Assembly (NCBI GenBank): GCA_034336665.1
Contig: JAPFBE010000003.1
Location: 39,902,360 to 39,966,359, forward strand
Length of the DNA: 64,000 bases
Origin: Luscinia megarhynchos
Lineage: Eukaryota; Chordata; Aves; Passeriformes; Turdidae
Reading direction: 5' to 3'
Position 1 is the first letter of the stretch. Every line of letters starts with the position of its first letter. The notes under the pieces are model-generated. The model had not been told where the DNA came from. It saw only the letters and a list, made by a program, of their open reading frames with translations, and did no database searches. The translations under genes were made by a program, and so were the position numbers. Below, piece by piece: positions 1 to 12,084 of this stretch.

Positions 1-1844
1 GTATTAGGGACCAAAACCCACCACTACTCACCCCAAAGTAACACAGTGACAGTCAGACGTAAAGCAGCATATTGTTAATGAACTACATTGACAATGAGGC
101 ATCATCCTGGTAGCACTCTTCACTTCTTAATGCTATTATGATATTTCATGTTCAATGTTTTCTTGTATGCATTAACTCTCAGCAGGATCATTAGATTGTA
201 TTTTTGATATTCTGCATAGATAAGTAGCAATAGCATTGTCAGAAGAAAAGAAGATACAGCATGCACCAAAAAAAAATCCAACTTGGAAATGAAGGGACAA
301 ATTTTCAAATTGAGCCTCTTTTTTTCTGCAACACATTATTTTTTTCAACTGGATAGAGACCTTGAATTTTGAAAACAAGCAAGAAATGTGCATCCACATC
401 AGGTACTCCAATATTTCTAATTAGCAAATCTGTAAGGTAAAAGCCATTCATGCATGCAATAATATACTTTCAGCATCTTGATTTAGCAGCCACGTTGAGG
501 CACTTAGAGAAATTTCCTCCTAATGCTTTACATTTATGCCAGAAGAAGAAGAAGGAAAAAAACTCTCTCAGAAGATCTATGGTGCACAGGACCCTCTTTT
601 TAAAATTTCACTATTACAAATGGAACAACATAAAATTTCAGAATAAACAGGTGCAGTTTAGCCACAAAAATGGAACACGTGGAGGAAGAACCCATTGAAT
701 GTTTTTCTAGACAAGGAAGAAAAACAGATACAGATCGCTCATCATGAAAACAATAAATTTACAAAGAATCCTCATATAGAGTAATAAATATCAAGACTTT
801 CTACATATCCATTATGTATCCAATAAAAATGAAAGCTGATTTTTTTTTTCTAGCCACTACTGTAGAGAGAAAACCAATTTAAACTGTATGCACTCTGCAT
901 CAATGTATTTTAACAGACAATATAATAAACCTGCCCACCTTCACAGACAATGTATCTCCAGGCTTTTACAGCAAATCTGGAAAATGTCACACTAATATTT
1001 AAGCTTTTCCTTCTCTCTCTTTCCTCTTCCCTGGAGTTTGCTTGACCCCTTTTGTGAATGTGAAGGCAGATTTCATTGCCCCCAGCCAGATAATCTCTGT
1101 GATGTGTGCTCAGCTGCCATGTGGACCTCATTTCTCAAAGCTTGCCTTTGCCACACACACTCAGAAAGATGGTTCCTACCTGGCTGGGCTTGGTACTCTC
1201 AGCACCTGCAGGGAAATAAGCCAACCCCTCCACCACCTCAGCTATGATGGATCTCTGACTGCTGGCCTTTGGAACAGAGCAAGAAGTGCCCTCTCCAAGA
1301 CCTCCTATGTCTTTTTTAACCACCTCATCAAATTCTTCCCTTCATCAAAACACAGCATGGAGAAGTTTGAAGGAACTTGAATGTGTACACCTTCTCCATT
1401 TCATTCTCTAGAAAGTTATGCACTACGGTTGCAATGAACAATACGAAATAAACCAGCTCTCGCGTCACAAAGGAACCAAGCCAGGTATTTTTCCCCAATT
1501 TATCATTCATGTCTGCACAAGTTTCAGTAGCTCAGATTGTACAGGGTACATCTGTTAATGCAAAGAATCACTCTCTCTTCAACGAATCCTCATAGCTTAG
1601 GCCTTTGAAGGAAGTCCTTTCTGACAGGAATCTTGTTCTACTGCCATTTAATAATATCAATCAATACCTATTGAGAAAAAAAATACATTCTCACTGGCAG
1701 AAACCAAGAAAAACCGAGACAAGGAGGGGGAGTTGTCAGACGAGGTCTCATTTACCAAAGCATAGTCTCCCTTGGCTAATTCCCAGGTAGCCACGTTGCA
1801 CAAAGAATCTGATCCTCTCCCTGGCTAGGCAAGGCGGAGGAGCA
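1..1844 (-). other. HS6ST3 3' UTR and/or downstream flank
   Basis: This is the sequence directly downstream of the HS6ST3 stop on the minus strand. No canonical AATAAA was found on the minus strand (TTTATT on the plus strand). The nearest variants are ATTAAA at 1652-1647 and a CATAAA near 533-538, and neither is convincing. The 3' UTR end therefore cannot be placed and may lie beyond the window start. Short open frames on both strands show no family features. No interspersed repeat was recognised. Confidence 0.7.
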
Positions 1845-2550
1845 TCACCACCTTGCAACCTGACTATTGTAATCTTCAGTAACAGCTACTTCTGCTGCCT
1901 CTTCCCTTGGCCACTGGTGAGCTCTCTGCTCCCGCAGCAGCCGCCGCTCCTCTCGCCTCTTTAGCCGGTTCTTCTGGTGCTCCTCTTGCTTGGAGTACTG
2001 GAAGCGCTGCAGGAACAGGTCCTTAGCGTATTCATACAGCTGCACGTCCAAGAAGTTCAGCTCCTCTATCCTTTGCCGCACATCCTCGCCGATGTCCACG
2101 TTGGAGGCCCGGGTAACGTTGAACTGGGTGAACGGGGAGATGAATTTCAGGCTGAATGTCCTCTCAAAGAGATACTGTGTTTTCCTCTGAAATTCCGTCA
2201 GGCCGAAGAAGGCCATGTTTTTCAGGTTGCTCTTGGCGCTCTGGAGCAGGATCGCGTTTCTCTCGCTCTCGTTCATGAAAGTCAGGTTGTAGCAGCCCAC
2301 CAGGCTGAGGTCTGCCAGCATGCGCACCTGGCGGTTGCTGGCCAGGTTGTAGCTGCAGTCCATGAATTCCTGCAGGCTGACCCCAGACCAGTCGTCTCCC
2401 TCGTAGCAGGTGGGCAGCTCGTCCGGCGTGGGGCTCCTTCCGTCGCACATGTGCAGGGAGGTTTTCCACGTCGCGCCCCTCTGGACGTGCTTCCATTCGC
2501 TCAAGTACCGTGACACTGGGTCCCTCAGCATGGTGATGTAATAGAAATTC
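1845..2550 (-). CDS. HS6ST3: Heparan sulfate 6-O-sulfotransferase 3, final coding exon (C-terminal 234 residues)
   Basis: HS6ST3 is a Golgi type II membrane enzyme that moves sulfate from PAPS to the 6-O position of glucosamine in heparan sulfate. The exon encodes residues starting NFYYITMLRD and ending VTEDYNSQVARW. Exon-encoded residues 6-17 (TMLRDPVSRYLS) carry the Arg and Ser of the PAPS 3'-phosphate-binding loop. Cysteines lie at 35, 48, 65 and 86, and N-glycosylation sequons at N88 (NLT), N93 (NES) and N144 (NVT). A charged Lys/Arg/Glu/Gln-rich coiled-coil-like tail spans about 187-212. The first base (2550) completes an AGG Arg codon split by the intron, and the stop is TGA at 1847-1845. 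The N-terminal anchor, the 5'-PAPS loop and the catalytic His lie in exon 1, outside the window. The C-terminal signature matches HS6ST3 rather than HS6ST1 or HS6ST2 by memory. The frame is intact and the exon is GC-richer than its flanks. Upstream in-frame codons to 2600 are intronic read-through. Confidence 0.96.
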
Positions 2551-2575
2551 CTGAAACATATAATTAAACACGGTT
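2551..2575 (-). other. Splice acceptor of HS6ST3 intron 1
   Basis: Read on the minus strand, the intron ends TTATATGTTTCAG before the first exon base at 2550. The AG is at 2552-2551. The pyrimidine tract is short and broken by A/G, but the phase fits: the intron interrupts an Arg codon after its second base, just before the conserved Asn-Phe-Tyr-Tyr. This matches the known two-exon structure of HS6ST genes, where this junction precedes the FYYITMLRD segment. Confidence 0.9.
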
Positions 2576-3681
2576 TTAAGATTGCAGTAGATTCTCTCAT
2601 CTATTCTCCAATAAAACTTTTACCCAACACCGGCACCACACCCTTCACTTTTTCTAGGGCAATGTAGGCACTTCAGGTGACTCTGAGACAGTAAAATCTT
2701 CATAAATACCGTGAATAAAGTACAAGGTAAATTGAGAGAGGAAAGGAAACATGCAGTTATCAGAGAAACAGAATTACTTTGACCTATCAAGTGTTCAGTG
2801 ATAGCTACTTTATATAGAAACCAATTAACTGAAGTGTACTTCCCTCCACATTGAAGTATTAACCACTAGCAATATCAGAAGCTGTGTGACAAGTGATTGA
2901 AATAATCCTGCCACTTCTCTTCTGGACTGAGACACGCACACCTCACAAGATGCACAGGATGATAATCCCTACAGCACTTGGGCACAACCTAAGAAAAGCA
3001 TAAGCAGTTTCATGTGGATGATGCAAGTGCTAAAAAATAACACCATGTGGAAGACTGTCATGAGCCCCCTACTTAAGAAAAACCCTATCATTAAGTGGGT
3101 TGGAGTGAAGATAATAAGAGACCAAAATCCATTCATATGACTTAATTTTAGACAAGTGCTTGATTGAAATTAGTTATAATCATGTAGCACAAAAGCATTT
3201 GTTGGTGTAAAGATTATTATAATTCTACCTCACCTGTCAGGAATACAAAAGAAACACCAAGATATATTGATTTGAAATAGAGAAAATAACTACAGAACTC
3301 ACATTGTCAGTTCATCTTTTTGCTATTAAATTCAGTTTCTGTGTCTTATTTACGGCAATCTGAAAGGGACTGCAATTAAATATGCATCAAGGAGGCTTTC
3401 ACAGATTGAGGTTTTTTTTTACTGAGGGATGTTTTACTCAGTAATAACTCATCTGAATGATAAGGTGATATCATAAACACAAAGCAAAACTGAAATAGTT
3501 ATGATTTCTCTCAGCTAGAATAACCAGAAGAAGATTCATGACTAAAATTAACACATGATCTGGTACAAAAATAGGCTTGTGAGTTTGCATGACTCATCTT
3601 ACTGCAAACTACACATTAATAAATCATGAGCCCTAGGATTTCTTAAGAGAAATCTGATCTCAGTACTTTTTCTTCAGCCTG
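2576..3681. other. Intron, no feature recognised
   Basis: AT-rich unique sequence next to the acceptor. Homopolymer runs are short (T9 near 3411). No repeat family, long open frame or RNA-like structure was recognised. Confidence 0.7.
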
Positions 3682-3741
3682 GAGAAGGATGAAGAGAGTA
3701 AGCAGGAAGAAGAGAAGGATGAAGGAAGTAAGCAGGAAGCA
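3682..3741. repeat. 30-bp purine-rich tandem duplication (2 copies)
   Basis: Two adjacent 30-bp units (3682-3711 and 3712-3741) begin GAGAAGGATGAAG and agree at 27 of 30 positions. The strand is nearly all purine with a GTAAGCAGGAAG core. It is a local minisatellite-like duplication with no coding sign. Confidence 0.85.
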
Positions 3742-5454
3742 AGCTTGCTGAAGACAAGCTATCCTGTGAACAAACCAACATTTTGGGAGCATTATCTCAT
3801 ACAAGAGCCAACTCCAGTAAAATGAAAAATCTCAACATTTTTAACAACCTCCAAGACAATTACTTTGCTTTTTCAGGCATCACCCACTTCCTGCCACTAA
3901 AGAATTACCATTTCCATGAACCTTAGGTTAACCATAAAAATATTTATTTCACCACACACTGCTAAATATGCAGATCTATTTCCCAGTGCAGGCAAAGCAA
4001 AGGGAAACAGGTCTGAATGCTTCATTCTTATTCATTCTGAATTTTCCACCTACAGAACCTATAATATATTTTCCAAAATAAGGTTATGAGACCAAACTAT
4101 GGACTATGTTCTGCTTCAGGGTAATTTCCTGAGCTACTATCTAATGCAAACAGCTGTTTCAAGACTTATTCCACAGCAGAAGCTTTACTGGTGGAAGGAT
4201 TTAAACAAGGGAGTGTCATGGCTGTATTTTCACTATCACTTGAGCTAGAAGCCAAAATTTCTGTCAGCATCAGATGATACTTTGAAGGATGATTATTTCC
4301 AGAACCATTTGGAGCTTGGGTCTTCTGACTGCTCACATATGGCCAAACTGCACATCAACTGTTTTGGTTCCCTTCAGTTACACTGTGTAAGTACACAACT
4401 CACATCAACAGGGAACTCAAGAACCACACAACCCTAACAAATAGACAGGTATTTCTAAAACATCTCTCCTTCCGAGCAGGAAGTACCAGAAATCCTCCTG
4501 TGTGCTCTGCAGGGCAGTTCCACTAAGAAAAAGCAGTCTTTGAACACTTCAGGCACAGCTTTCTCTTCTCAGATTGGATGTTCATCTCATCTTGGCTCAA
4601 CACTGCATATATGAGAGCACATTAAGAACTTATTTCCATTTTACAGGTAAATTAGGGGACACATTTCATAAGTGCTGTGCAGATAAAACAGCCCAACTCT
4701 CAAACACCCATCAACTCTGAGCATAAGAAGCTGTTGTTGAAACATCCAGCAGGCACTGATGGGGTTGTGACCAAAAATGGCTGAAACTCTAAGGGAGCAG
4801 AGATGAAAAAAGTGGACAAAGACTCAGAGGCAGTACAAACATCTACATTAACAAAGATGGCTTAGCCCTTGTATTGCTGCACCTCCCCTCTTCAGATAAT
4901 TTTGGATGTTCATAAGTGGTAACAGACAGATTTTGAAGTTGCTCTTGACAGTTATTTATACCTCTAATAATAGTTCTGTCTTTCCTCACCCATCTCCAGC
5001 AGTCCTAGTCAGGTATGACTCAGAGCAACAATTAACAATAACACCTCCTTTGCATCAATCATTTCCATTTCATCCCTGGGTATGTAAATGTGTTTGATGT
5101 GCAATAAACAGGAATACAAAGCAAATGCATGGAAATGAGAACAGCACATCTTTGTATAACATCTGCAGCTGCCTTTCTGCATACCAGGCCAGAAACTTTG
5201 CCAGCCTGCTGCTGTTCCTTCTTATGACTGCCTGACTTCTGCAGCTGTTTTCACTGCCCAGATAAATCTGGGTTTAAATCTGCAGCTTCCAGAGAGTTGC
5301 CTTCTTGTGTTATCCACTGAATGGCTTCTTCATCTGGCAGACAACCGTTAACAGCAGCTTGACACACATTTAGTTTCTAGGAGCTGCCAATTCACAGTTT
5401 ACAGCCTTCTGGTTAAACTTCTGGCTGTGACCCCCTGTCACCTTTTTTAATTAG
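3742..5454. other. Intron, no feature recognised
   Basis: Unique AT-rich sequence with no recognisable repeat. Short open frames such as the one at 4906-5097 have no family features. Confidence 0.65.
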
Positions 5455-5500
5455 TCTGAGGTTGGAAGACCTTAAGGTTCCTTCCACCTAATCCTGGACG
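5455..5500 (+). mobile_element. Probable CR1 LINE 3'-end relic
   Basis: The stretch contains GAGGTTGGAAGACCTTAAGG followed by TTCCTTCCACCTAATCC. This resembles the CR1 3' region, in which a GGTTGGA block is followed by a GGTCCCTTCCAACC block, but it is diverged and short, and the terminal ATTCTATGA repeats are missing. Orientation is from motif order. Confidence 0.4.
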
Positions 5501-8500
5501 CTGTCCAGATGACTTTGTTACATGGACTGGAGGGATGCTGCACTGAAGTTGTGCACAAAGTTTTTTTCAGGGAAAAGGGTGTCACATCTCTGGAATAATG
5601 ATATAAGTAAACACATGAAGGCCATGAACATTTGTTTCATTTGGAAAATTATATAAATCATAAAATTATCTTAGGAAATTGTTTTCAAATTGCTTTCAAA
5701 TGTTGATGTTTATGAAATAATTATAGAAGCATTTTGGAGCCCTCAGTGCCTCATATACAAGCATTCAATCACACTGGGAATAGCCAAGGAATCAGCTCAT
5801 AATAAAGACAAGAAGCAAGTTAAAAATACAGAACAGGATATGGCCTTTCCTCAGTGCTCAGCAAAACAGCATAAAGTTGGCTAAATACTGAATATGCTTC
5901 AGTCACTCTGAATACAGATGTGCACTTGTTCTCATTGGTGTAAATGGCCCTCTTGCACCACCCATGCTCACACTTACAGCTATGCTGAGCTCCATGGCTA
6001 CCCACTGTGGGAAATACTGAGCAAAGAATTAAGTAGTGACTTCTGTTACCCTGTTTGTCAAAGCAAACTCATCACGGATTTCTTGGCTTCATTTTTATGG
6101 ATTCCCATCTTTAATTACTGAAACTACTGCCACAGTCACCCTCTTAAAGGCCAGCCAAAAAGAATATGCTGGCATGCCAGGGAGAAGATGTTTTACAGAA
6201 AATATTCCAAATTAATTAAGACCCATACAAGTTATATCTATAGAATATAATTTATGCAATCAATATCTAAAACAGCTATATCACATCTATATCAGCATGT
6301 GTGTGTGTAAAAATTCACACTGAAATCTGGCCATAACCTGTGTTTGTCAATTATAAATGATATAGAAAAATGATAGTAGATGCACAAGTTGTGTGTTTGC
6401 CAATGTGTCTTGTGACTGTCTCTATAAACACATGGACATGCAGTAACAGTCTAGATTTCATTTCAAACACCAGCCCACTAGTTTCAGTGTTAGCTTCTCC
6501 TGAAAGAAAACTTCATGCACTTTCCCAGATTAAGCAATATCCTTTTGAGCATGATGTGCTGAAACTAATGGATTATTGAAGTTGTCACTATGGGGCAGCT
6601 GATTTTTTGGACAAGGGGTGGTCACAGGAAGGGCCTGATCATCCATGCAAGGGCTCAAACAAGTACCAGTGTGAAATGTGGGCTGCACACTACTATTTAC
6701 ACTAGAATTATTAAGTACTTGGTAATTCCTAAGGCTCTAGTCCTACTTGCATGAAATCCAATCTCTTCATTAGCATTAGGCAAAGAAAACCTTAAATTAA
6801 AAGAACAGATAAAATGAGCTTCTAGTTATAACCTAAGAACATGTATTCTTCCACATTATAAGGTATTTTAATATAAATACTCTAATCTTACATTAATCCT
6901 TCAATAGCATTGCTCTGGTTTAGAAATTAATTTCAGAGGAGCAGAGTCTGCTATAAGCAGAGGTGATCCCCAAACAGGGCATTTTGCCTCTTCTATCACC
7001 ATGGAACAGATGTCCCAGCAGTGAGGATCACTGCACACTGAGAACAGAAACATCCTATAGGGCCTCCTGGGGAAGAAGGATGAATAGCATCTTCATAAAA
7101 GGAGAACAGTGTGCTCATGGCAGTGGATGCAGAGACAGAAGAGTATTTGAGCTGGAGTAAAAGAGTCACCAGAGAATATTTTGGAAAACACTAGCAGGCA
7201 GAAGAAAGAAAAACCAAAGTGACTGAAAAAATCCAGGTGCATTGTAAAACTATCCACATTCTGGTTCTTCTGGGTAGAAAGGAAAATAAAAGCTCTGGTC
7301 AAGTTTATGTCCCAAGTGGAGATAAGAAATTAGTTTTAATTGTGGAAGTGAGTGTGCTCCTGAGGAAAGGTCTGAAATACCCACCAAAAGCCATCCTGTC
7401 AGCACACTTCTGCTACCAACAGAGGTGGTGGCAAGATGAAGGCTTGAGAAGGATCAGCATTATGTGAACAAAAGTCTTATACTCCCCAGTTTTATCCTGA
7501 AGCCCAGATTATCACAGGCAGTAATAGTTAGCCCACAATCAGTAATCTCTCTTCAGGCAAAGTATAGTCAGTATGGGTAATGGTGAAAGGAAGAGAGTTA
7601 AGAAATGAAACAAATAAAAGTGTAATGTGGCACATGTACAATTAAGGAATAAGCAATAGGAATAATAGGGGAAGGCAGAAAGCAAGGAAACATTGTCAGG
7701 CTGATCTGAATTGGTCAAAGTCACCCTAGTGAAATGCAGATGTATCAGCTCGAGGCTGGCAGCATTTCTGTGCAGAGTGTCTCTGCATCCATCGTGTGTT
7801 TAATTTACAGATAAACTACCCAAAGTAACACGAACAGACTGTATACTTACCCAGAACAATGGCACAGTAACAAAAACCTATGAAACAGTGCACTAAATAT
7901 ATGCATGTCCATCTGCCTGCAGGAAACATCATACAGCTTATCCAGCAAGCCAGGCAGATAAACCCTAGCTAACCCACAAACTTTTGCAAAGATGCTGCAG
8001 CAGGAGCACACAGGCTTCTTAAGCTTAGTGTCTGTCACAGGATGCTAGACATGGTGATGGAATGGTTTTCTAAGAAATCCTTTACATAAATTTGTGACCT
8101 TAATACTATTATCTGTCCTTTCAGGTTTTCATGGGTTTCTTTACAAGACTGTTACTGAAAGGACAGCCACCACATTTAAAATGTGGAGGTTTATCTACTC
8201 TTACCACACACATCACCTGCTCAGCATGTAGCAAAAGCACTTAATTGGCTGTTTTCTCAGAGGATCTGAGCACTCACCACTTCTGCAGTTTTTATTTGGG
8301 ATAATGAGCACTTTACTTGAAACAGTGACTGTAATATTCTATAGACACTCCATATTAAAGGAGAGCTTGGCAGAGTTAAATAAAAGAAAAATAATTTTTA
8401 AAAAACTTTAATTTTGAGGTATAAAACTATAAGATTTCAGATGTCTCATTATTCCTTTGATATTTTGTCCCATGGCTGTGAATCCAACCAGAATAAAAAC

Positions 8501-10437
8501 TTGCCATCACTTCCTATTTCTGAGTTGGCCACAAGTCTCTGTTGGTTAAACTTACCCTTTCCATTACCCCAGTGGCACAAAGAGCAGCTAAATCCATATG
8601 ACATGCCTGCTCAGAGAAGGGACTGGATGCTGCTTTCAGGGTAGGACATCTAATTGCAGTGGTCTGCCTATGAGCTATGCTTTGAGGCAGGCTCTGACCC
8701 CAGAAGGAGTGCCCAGCACAGGCAGTGGTGTGGGTCTGGCCATGGCAGGGGCCACACCTGGCATGAGCTGCATCCCTTTAGAAGCTCCCTTTGCATCACA
8801 CCGTGTACCTTGGCCACAGAGGGAGCTTTACTGCTCACCTGGAGGTGTCTATGTTGTACAGGTGTCTCTATCTGCAAGGTGAGCCTGCACTTGGAGCCAA
8901 AGAGTCCTTGCCTGAAGGGATGTATTCACAAAATACAAATCTCAGGTCAACATCAAAAACTAACAACTATAAACATTTTCTGATGAGGGAGAAATAGCCA
9001 CAGAGAACCTCCATTTCACAACTCTTTATACCTATAATACATCTGCCAGTCATGGTATATCTCTTTCTAAACATGCTTAGAGAGCTAGAACATTCCCCAA
9101 AGTAAAACAAAGTTTTAAAGCAAGTTCTGCATTGTTGTACACAAATCTCCAATCCAGCAGTTAGAAAAGCAGTCCATTATAATTTTGTAGTCCTTGCTGA
9201 TGTATCAGTATATCAGTGTGACAGAGGGAGGGCTGGGAGTCAGACAGCTGGGACTGTATTTCTGGTTCTGGAAAGAAAAGGCGGGTGCTTGGGAAGTTAT
9301 TTGTGATGACACAGACTGTTACAGGCGAGAAAAATGTGCTGATTGGGCACTGGGAAGGACTTTAAGAAATGTGAAGCCTTATATTTCCTAACATGTTAGG
9401 AAGAATACTCCCTGTCACCAACTTCAGTTTCTTTTACAGTAATTCACTGCTTTCATCACAAAACTCCCAATTTTTCTGTTTAGATATTGCAAACCCTTTT
9501 TTCTTTAAAAATATCCTCTGAATTATCAGATTAAATTCAGTATCAATGCCATCAGAAAAACCTCAGGAAAGCTTTATAACAGTTTTTGGGTTTTTTTCAC
9601 AGTTGTTGATCAGAAGATTTGTGTCCTACACCTGATTAAAGAATGACAGATGACAAGGAGGGTCTTTAGAGATCACTCACTCTTTGACATCAAACAACTT
9701 TTAACAGTAGTGATTTAGGGTAATCCAGAGGGGTAGAAGAAAGGGAGTGAACCTTTGGCAGCACAAATGCTATGCACACAGCATTAGGAATTTTTCCACC
9801 TAAAGAGTCCAATTTTCCTTGATGTGAAGCTAGAACAAATTCAATAATGGCATAGAGCTATGCAAAGTTATGAGAAGAATGAGATATTAGGTAAGCTATT
9901 TAAACACGGCACTGGTTCATAGATTCATATAATACAGAAAAAAGATGAATTTCAAAATCTAGCACTACATCTGTACTGAAAACAATGGTAAAAACCACAT
10001 TTGTGTAGAGTAATTTTTTTTTTTCTTAAATACTTCAGGATTGAATACAACTGGCCTCAGACTATGGAAAATGACAATTTCCTTTTAAAATGTTGTCTGC
10101 TTTTAGAGTTAGGACATGTGATTTTGTACTTTTTACAAGTAATGAATAATGACAATAATAATCACATTCTTGACATATCACATTGCCACGTGCCCATCAA
10201 AATTATCAGTGAAAATGTATCTTGGGATCTACTGCTGCAAAAGGATAGTGGGAGTGCTGAGAATTTTTTTCTTGGCATAGGAGAATATAAATTTGTGAGG
10301 ATACAGATTTTAATGATGTATTTCAAAGATGTGTCTAAGACATTAGGTGGAGATCAAACAGTGGCCTTGTGCATGGTAGGACAATAGTCACAAACTGAAA
10401 AAGATGAGAATAAAAGGAAAAAAAACTTCATTATGAG
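5501..10437. other. Intron, no confident feature
   Basis: Mostly AT-rich unique sequence. A GC-richer patch lies at about 8575-8900, with overlapping short open frames in several registers but no family motif. A weakly MIR-like stretch near 9225-9300 was considered and rejected. No gene was found. Confidence 0.6.
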
Positions 10438-10624
10438 AATAATTAAGCATTGGAAAGTTTTATCAGCAGCAGCTCTGCATCCTCCACCCTTGGAGACTTT
10501 GAAGATCCAGCTGGACAGAGCTCTGAGCAACCCCATCTCTGCTCAGCAGTGGCCCTGCTCTGAGCAGGGGGTTGGATTTCTCCTGAAGTCACTTCCCACC
10601 CCTGGGGCTCTGGGATTCTGAATG
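10438..10624 (+). mobile_element. CR1 LINE 3' fragment, 5'-truncated
   Basis: The segment follows the CR1 3' consensus order: a CTTGGAGACTTTGAAGATCC block, CAGCTGGACAGAGCTCTGAGCAACCCC, then a GGGGGTTGGATT block, CTTCCCACCCCTG and a final GGGATTCTGAATGA. It is heavily 5'-truncated, as most avian CR1 copies are, and moderately diverged. Confidence 0.8.
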
Positions 10625-11987
10625 ACAGTGGAAAGTCTGCTGTCACCAAATGTACAGTCCTGTCAGACAACACATCAAACAAGAACCAACTCACCCAGTA
10701 AATTATCCCCCTTCTCCCTTGTTCTGTCCTGGCCACCCTATGAACAGTACAGAGGATTTTCAGTCTCTTTTAAGAGATTGTGGGGTTTTTAAATATGATT
10801 TTAACTAGGGCTATAACACTCTAAATCAGCACACCCTGAATTATTGAGCAACTTCATGAGTATTTATTTCAATGACACATTATTCAATATAGAGTCTCCA
10901 GAAATTGGAGAAGACAGTGCAGCTGCTGCACATCCCTAATGAAATTAATTCTGTTCACAGGTATCAAGTCTGGATCTTGAGCAGCTCCCAGGTTAATGAA
11001 ATTATGTAGTTACCCATGGTTTTGATCCCAGTATTTTAAAAAATGCACATGAACAGCATATGAATATGTGTAAGCTCTCTGGTTTTTCCTGTGTGTTGCT
11101 TTCAGAATTTAGACACAAATTTTCAAACACAGAGCATGAAGTTGGGCATTTTACTCTACATTTAAACATGTAGGTAAGCTCAGCCTGGCTGGCAGTGAAG
11201 AAAATAGAGAGTAGTATGAGCAGATATGAAGAAATTTGTTGATTTACTTAGGGAAAAAAGCTCTCAAGAGACATCACAGTGCCCTACCTACTCGGCCAGC
11301 ACAGATAACAGCACTCAATTATCTCTTTCCTAAAGCATCCTAGCCCCTTTTGAAATATCCTTTTCATGCCATTGCTCCTACTGAAAACATCTTGTGAGGG
11401 TTGCTTCTTACAGTTAGGAACACAAGTCTTATTCCCAAAAAAAACTGGTGTTGGTCTATTTAGATCCAGTTGTTCTTGAGTTAACACTGCAAATACATCA
11501 AGGAGATTTATAAATGTAACATCAGAGAAGGAGAAATAGCATTTAGGCTGAAGATCAGAGAGCTCTCAACTTTCAATTTACAAAGCTGAATTACGTTTTA
11601 TTGCCTCCTCTGATAGGAAAAGTTGTAAGTGACCAAACTGCAGTCCCCAAAACCCTTGGGTCATGTTTATATCCCTTCACTGAGCTTTCCAACATCTCAG
11701 CTTTTCATGCTAGTTTTTGATAGAGGGCTTACAAAATTAAGGAGCTCCTGAGATTTGCTCCAGGTTTTGATCATATAGCAGTTCTTTCCTGGCATTTGAA
11801 TTTGCAGGACTTCAAATTTCACTATATGTGGCTAGCATTGAGCAAATTCCACACGAGGCTTTAGAGGTGCATTGCATAATAAACATTTCTTACCTCCACT
11901 GGCAATGTGTTCTCTGACACACCCTCACATTGTATTTAGGTGTTTTGTGGGGCAACATGACTCTGGAAACTCATACTCACAGTGTCA
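10625..11987. other. Intron, no feature recognised
   Basis: Unique AT-rich sequence. No repeat family or credible open frame was recognised. Confidence 0.65.
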
Positions 11988-12084
11988 CTGGCTCAGATGG
12001 CCCCTGCCCATGGCAGCGGGCTTGGAACTTGATGGTCTTTGAGGTCCCTTCCAACCCAAACCATTCTGTGATTCTGTGAATATG
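11988..12084 (+). mobile_element. CR1 LINE 3' end, strongly 5'-truncated
   Basis: It contains CCTGCCCATGGCAG, TTGGAACTTGATGGTC, GAGGTCCCTTCCAACCCAAA and ends CCATTCTGTGATTCTGTGA. This is the diagnostic CR1 3' terminus with its 8-bp repeat. Less than 100 bp of the element is retained and divergence is low to moderate. Confidence 0.92.

Noticed and set aside
1042..1380. 112-codon plus-strand open frame downstream of HS6ST3
   Set aside because: No recognisable domain and no coding texture; consistent with chance.
1977..2513. 178-codon open frame on the plus strand opposite the HS6ST3 exon
   Set aside because: It is the antisense shadow of a GC-rich coding exon. The minus strand has the recognisable protein.
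2164..2571. 135-codon minus-strand open frame overlapping the exon in another register
   Set aside because: It is out of frame with the HS6ST3 reading frame and its product is low-complexity shadow sequence.
9225..9300. Weak MIR/CORE-SINE-like stretch (GGGAGTCAGACAGCTGGGAC)
   Set aside because: Only one short block resembles MIR. The expected downstream blocks are not convincing by eye.
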